From the NCBI GenBank assembly GCA_964291305.2, contig OZ219783.1, forward strand, positions 1,674,001 through 1,738,000: a DNA stretch of 64,000 nucleotides, written 5' to 3'. This document shows, piece after piece, positions 61,720 to 64,000 of this stretch (position 1 is the stretch's first letter; each line of letters opens with the position of its first letter). Origin of the DNA: VXNF01 sp964291305. GTDB lineage: Bacteria > Actinomycetota > Acidimicrobiia > Acidimicrobiales > CATQHL01. Both the position numbers and the translations under genes were made by a program. Under the pieces are notes generated by a model, which ran no database searches, was not told the DNA's origin, and saw nothing but the letters and a program-made list of their open reading frames with translations.

Positions 61720-64000
61720 TTAATTATCTAGTAATCCGGCTAGTTCTTCAGCAATAGCGGCAAGTTCGTCGGCCACTTCGGCGGTTTCTGGCATGTTGGC
61801 GTCGCGCGCCGCAGAAGACGCAGCCCGCCAAGCCTCAGCAGCACTCCCCCAAGCGCTAGACGTATTGATATTCTCAGCAACAAGACCGGCGACCAGAGCA
61901 TCAGCCCAAACAGCCCACGCTTCCGCCTCCGCAGCGAAATCTGATAAACCGGCAGCACGCGCCTCAGAAGCCGCAGACCTCCAAACCTCAGCAGCACTCC
62001 CCCAAGCGCTAGACGTATTGATATTCTCAGCAACAAGATCGGCGACCAGAGCATCAGCCCAAACAGCCCACGCTTCCGCCTCCGCAGCGAAATCTGATAA
62101 ACCGGCAGCACGCGCCTCAGAAGCCGCAGACCTCCAAACCTCAGCGGCACTCCCCCAAGCGCTAGACGTATTTAAATCCTGAGCGGCAAAATCCACTCTC
62201 CACGCGTCAGCGTATGCAGACAACGCATCCGCCCGAATGGCATCTTCCGAAAGATCGGCATCGCGCGCCAAAGAAGCCGTCACCCTCCAAGCCTCAGCAG
62301 CATCCCCCCAAGCCTCAGACGTATTGATATTCTCAGCAATGATAATTGCGCTCCAAGAGTCAGCCCAAGCAGCCCACGTCGCCGCAGAAGCAGAAATCTC
62401 AGGCAAACCGACAACACGCGCTCTGGAGACCACTGAACGCCAGGTCTCCGCTGCACCACTCCAAGCCTCAGACGTGCCAACACCTTTAGCGATGAAATAT
62501 TCGACCCAGGCCTCGGCGTAGTCAGTCAAAACACTAGCCCAAGCAGCGTTTTCCGAGAGGTTCGCATTGCGCGCTGCAGAGGCCGCAGACCGCCAGACCT
62601 CAGCAGCACTCCTCCACGCGCCAGACGTATTGATGTTCTCAGCCAGGATCAAGGCACTCAACGCGTCGGCGTATGCAGACAACGCATCCGCCCGAATGGC
62701 ATCTTCCGAAAGATCGGCATCGCGCGCCAAAGAAGCCGTCACCCGCCAAGCCTCAGCAGCATCCCCCCAAGCCTCAGACGTATTGATATTCTCAGCAACA
62801 AGATCGGCCAACAGCGCATCAGCCCAAACAGCCCACGCTTCCGCCTCCGCAGCGAAATCTGATAAACCGGCAGCACGCGCCTCAGAAGCCGCAGCCCGCC
62901 AAGCCTCAGCAGCACTCCCCCAAGCGCTAGACGTATTGATATTCTCAGCAACAAGACCGGCGACCAGAGCATCAGCCCAAACAGCCCACGCTTCCGCCTC
63001 CGCAGCGAAATCTGATAAACCGGCAGCACGCGCCTCAGAAGCCGCAGACCTCCAAACCTCAGCGGCACTCCCCCAAGCGCTAGACGTATTTAAATCCTGA
63101 GCGGCAAAATCCACTCTCCACGCGTCAGCGTATGCAGACAACGCATCCGCCCGAATGGCATCTTCCGAAAGATCGGCATCGCGCGCCAAAGAAGCCGTCA
63201 CCCGCCAAGCCTCAGCAGCATCCCCCCAAGCCTCAGACGTATTGATATTCTCAGCAACAAGATCGGCCAACAGCGCATCAGCCCAAACAGCCGACACTTG
63301 GGTCCGAACCGCGTTGGCGTCAGCGGTAATGGAGAGTTTTTCCGCAAGGAAGCACGAGAGAAAGTCAGAAAAATATGTTTCTGCTAAGACTTCTGCGAAA
63401 TCAGGGTCACGGATCCAACCACACTCATCGGTTCGGTCTCGATTTGCCCTTACCACATCTGCAGCGGCAGACCACGCCTGTGCAGACGCCCGCAGTGCAT
63501 TTGCTGCAGTTTCCCAAGCCTCTGGCGTGTTTTCAGCTATAGCACTTGTATACGCGGCCCTCGCTCCCATTTCGGTTACTGCTGCTTCTGCCCATATGGC
63601 AAAAACCTCTTCGCCGTCATTACGAGATGAGGTGGCTGCAGTCCGCCACACATCGGCAGCCGCCCGCCATGCGTTAGTTGCACTTGCCCAGGTCTCCGAT
63701 GTGTTGACTGCGTACGCAACCGACTGGGTTGCTTGGGCGTCAAGCATTTCAGCGCGAGCGTTGGTATGAGCAGCCAACATGTGGCTGTTAAAGTCAAGCT
63801 CAGCGGCTACGGTTCGCAACGCGTCAGCAGCAGCTCGCAATGCCGTTGCTGCAGTTAGATGTGCCTCAGGAGTACCGACAGATACCGCCTCCACTGAAGC
63901 AGCGCTAGCATATGCCTCAGCGGCTTCAGCATCAGCATAAGAAGCCTCCTCCAGGTAATTCGCGTCACGGAGAGCGGCGGCAAGAGAGCGCAAGGACTCC
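61720..64000 (-). CDS. Ala/Trp-rich repeat protein, N terminus beyond the window
   Basis: The frame stays open through the right edge (codons GAG TCC before an in-frame TTG at 63993), so only the C-terminal part is visible. From visible residue 251 (counting from the TTG) to the end, ten consecutive 51-residue units follow, each opening NTS.AW..AAE.WR and continuing with Ala-rich helices (ARxxxLSxxAxxAxxWADAxxAxxxAEN). Two or three more divergent units precede them. Predicted all-helical solenoid; no enzyme motif. The signal peptide or anchor, if any, lies outside the window. Confidence 0.8.
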   Translation of the reverse strand, partial: ESLRSLAAALRDANYLEEASYADAEAAEAYASAASVEAVSVGTPEAHLTAATALRAAADALRTVAAELDFNSHMLAAHTNARAEMLDAQATQSVAYAVNTSETWASATNAWRAAADVWRTAATSSRNDGEEVFAIWAEAAVTEMGARAAYTSAIAENTPEAWETAANALRASAQAWSAAADVVRANRDRTDECGWIRDPDFAEVLAETYFSDFLSCFLAEKLSITADANAVRTQVSAVWADALLADLVAENINTSEAWGDAAEAWRVTASLARDADLSEDAIRADALSAYADAWRVDFAAQDLNTSSAWGSAAEVWRSAASEARAAGLSDFAAEAEAWAVWADALVAGLVAENINTSSAWGSAAEAWRAAASEARAAGLSDFAAEAEAWAVWADALLADLVAENINTSEAWGDAAEAWRVTASLARDADLSEDAIRADALSAYADALSALILAENINTSGAWRSAAEVWRSAASAARNANLSENAAWASVLTDYAEAWVEYFIAKGVGTSEAWSGAAETWRSVVSRARVVGLPEISASAATWAAWADSWSAIIIAENINTSEAWGDAAEAWRVTASLARDADLSEDAIRADALSAYADAWRVDFAAQDLNTSSAWGSAAEVWRSAASEARAAGLSDFAAEAEAWAVWADALVADLVAENINTSSAWGSAAEVWRSAASEARAAGLSDFAAEAEAWAVWADALVAGLVAENINTSSAWGSAAEAWRAASSAARDANMPETAEVADELAAIAEELAGLLDN
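61723..63243 (-). repeat. Ten tandem 153-bp coding repeats
   Basis: The period is exactly 153 bp (for example GCGCTAGACGTATT at 61853 and 62006). Units 1 and 7 encode the same 51 residues and lie 918 bp (six units) apart, with the surrounding DNA nearly identical, showing recent block duplication. Units 2, 3, 8 and 9 are close copies of each other; units 5 and 6 are more divergent. Confidence 0.92.

Noticed and set aside
61720..63250. Regular repeats as a possible CRISPR array
   Set aside because: The period is 153 bp, the units have no spacers, and the repeats stay in frame as a protein.

Overview
The window is a high-GC bacterial chromosome segment, most likely from an actinobacterium and plausibly class Acidimicrobiia. 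The support is a 13E12-type DUF222/HNH protein, DUF3467, a MurA with Asp in place of the active-site Cys, a GatCAB operon, class II fructose-bisphosphatase (GlpX), a PASTA protein, and frequent GTG/TTG starts with 4-bp start/stop overlaps. The lineage is inferred from gene content. No rRNA, tRNA or CRISPR array was found.

Layout. 1-2.2 kb: the end of a secreted lipase-like hydrolase and a DUF222/HNH protein. 2.6-6.4 kb: a lower-GC two-gene cassette (DGQHR/DndB-like protein plus a GHKL-ATPase protein) that looks imported and may be a defence or DNA-modification-linked module. 6.6-11 kb: Ogt repair protein, a histidine phosphatase, a fused electron-transfer flavoprotein and small proteins. 11-22.8 kb: one long minus-strand catabolic operon (LarA-like racemase, DUF1858-like protein, GlcD/GlcE/GlcF-type oxidase, three-subunit molybdenum hydroxylase, CoA ligase, enoyl-CoA hydratase) with repeated 4-bp overlaps. 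23-26.9 kb: a DUF4143 ATPase, an epimerase/FAH-hydrolase pair and an orphan excisionase-like gene.

26.9-46 kb is mostly housekeeping. It holds a PASTA pseudokinase followed by gatC-gatA-gatB, a DNA ligase with an apparently duplicated helix-hairpin-helix domain, mnmA with a cysteine desulfurase, a rhomboid protease, murA, an MFS transporter, a J-domain protein and glpX. 46-48.7 kb is an accessory junction with gene remnants and two toxin-antitoxin-like pairs (HTH/PIN and HEPN/MNT).

48.9-61.7 kb is the most striking part: a compact plus-strand operon encoding a proline-rich membrane protein, a secreted and membrane-anchored von Willebrand A protein with Cys-containing repeats, a large tubulin-like GTPase candidate, a six-helix membrane protein, a membrane-anchored trypsin-like protease on a long Pro/Thr stalk, and a tiny membrane protein. 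Homopolymer tracts (G11, C13, C10) sit at its borders. The topologies suggest an envelope-spanning machine that couples a cytoplasmic tubulin-like polymer to an extracellular adhesion and proteolysis module. Facing it at 61.7-64 kb is a protein with ten 51-residue Ala/Trp repeats that runs off the window end.
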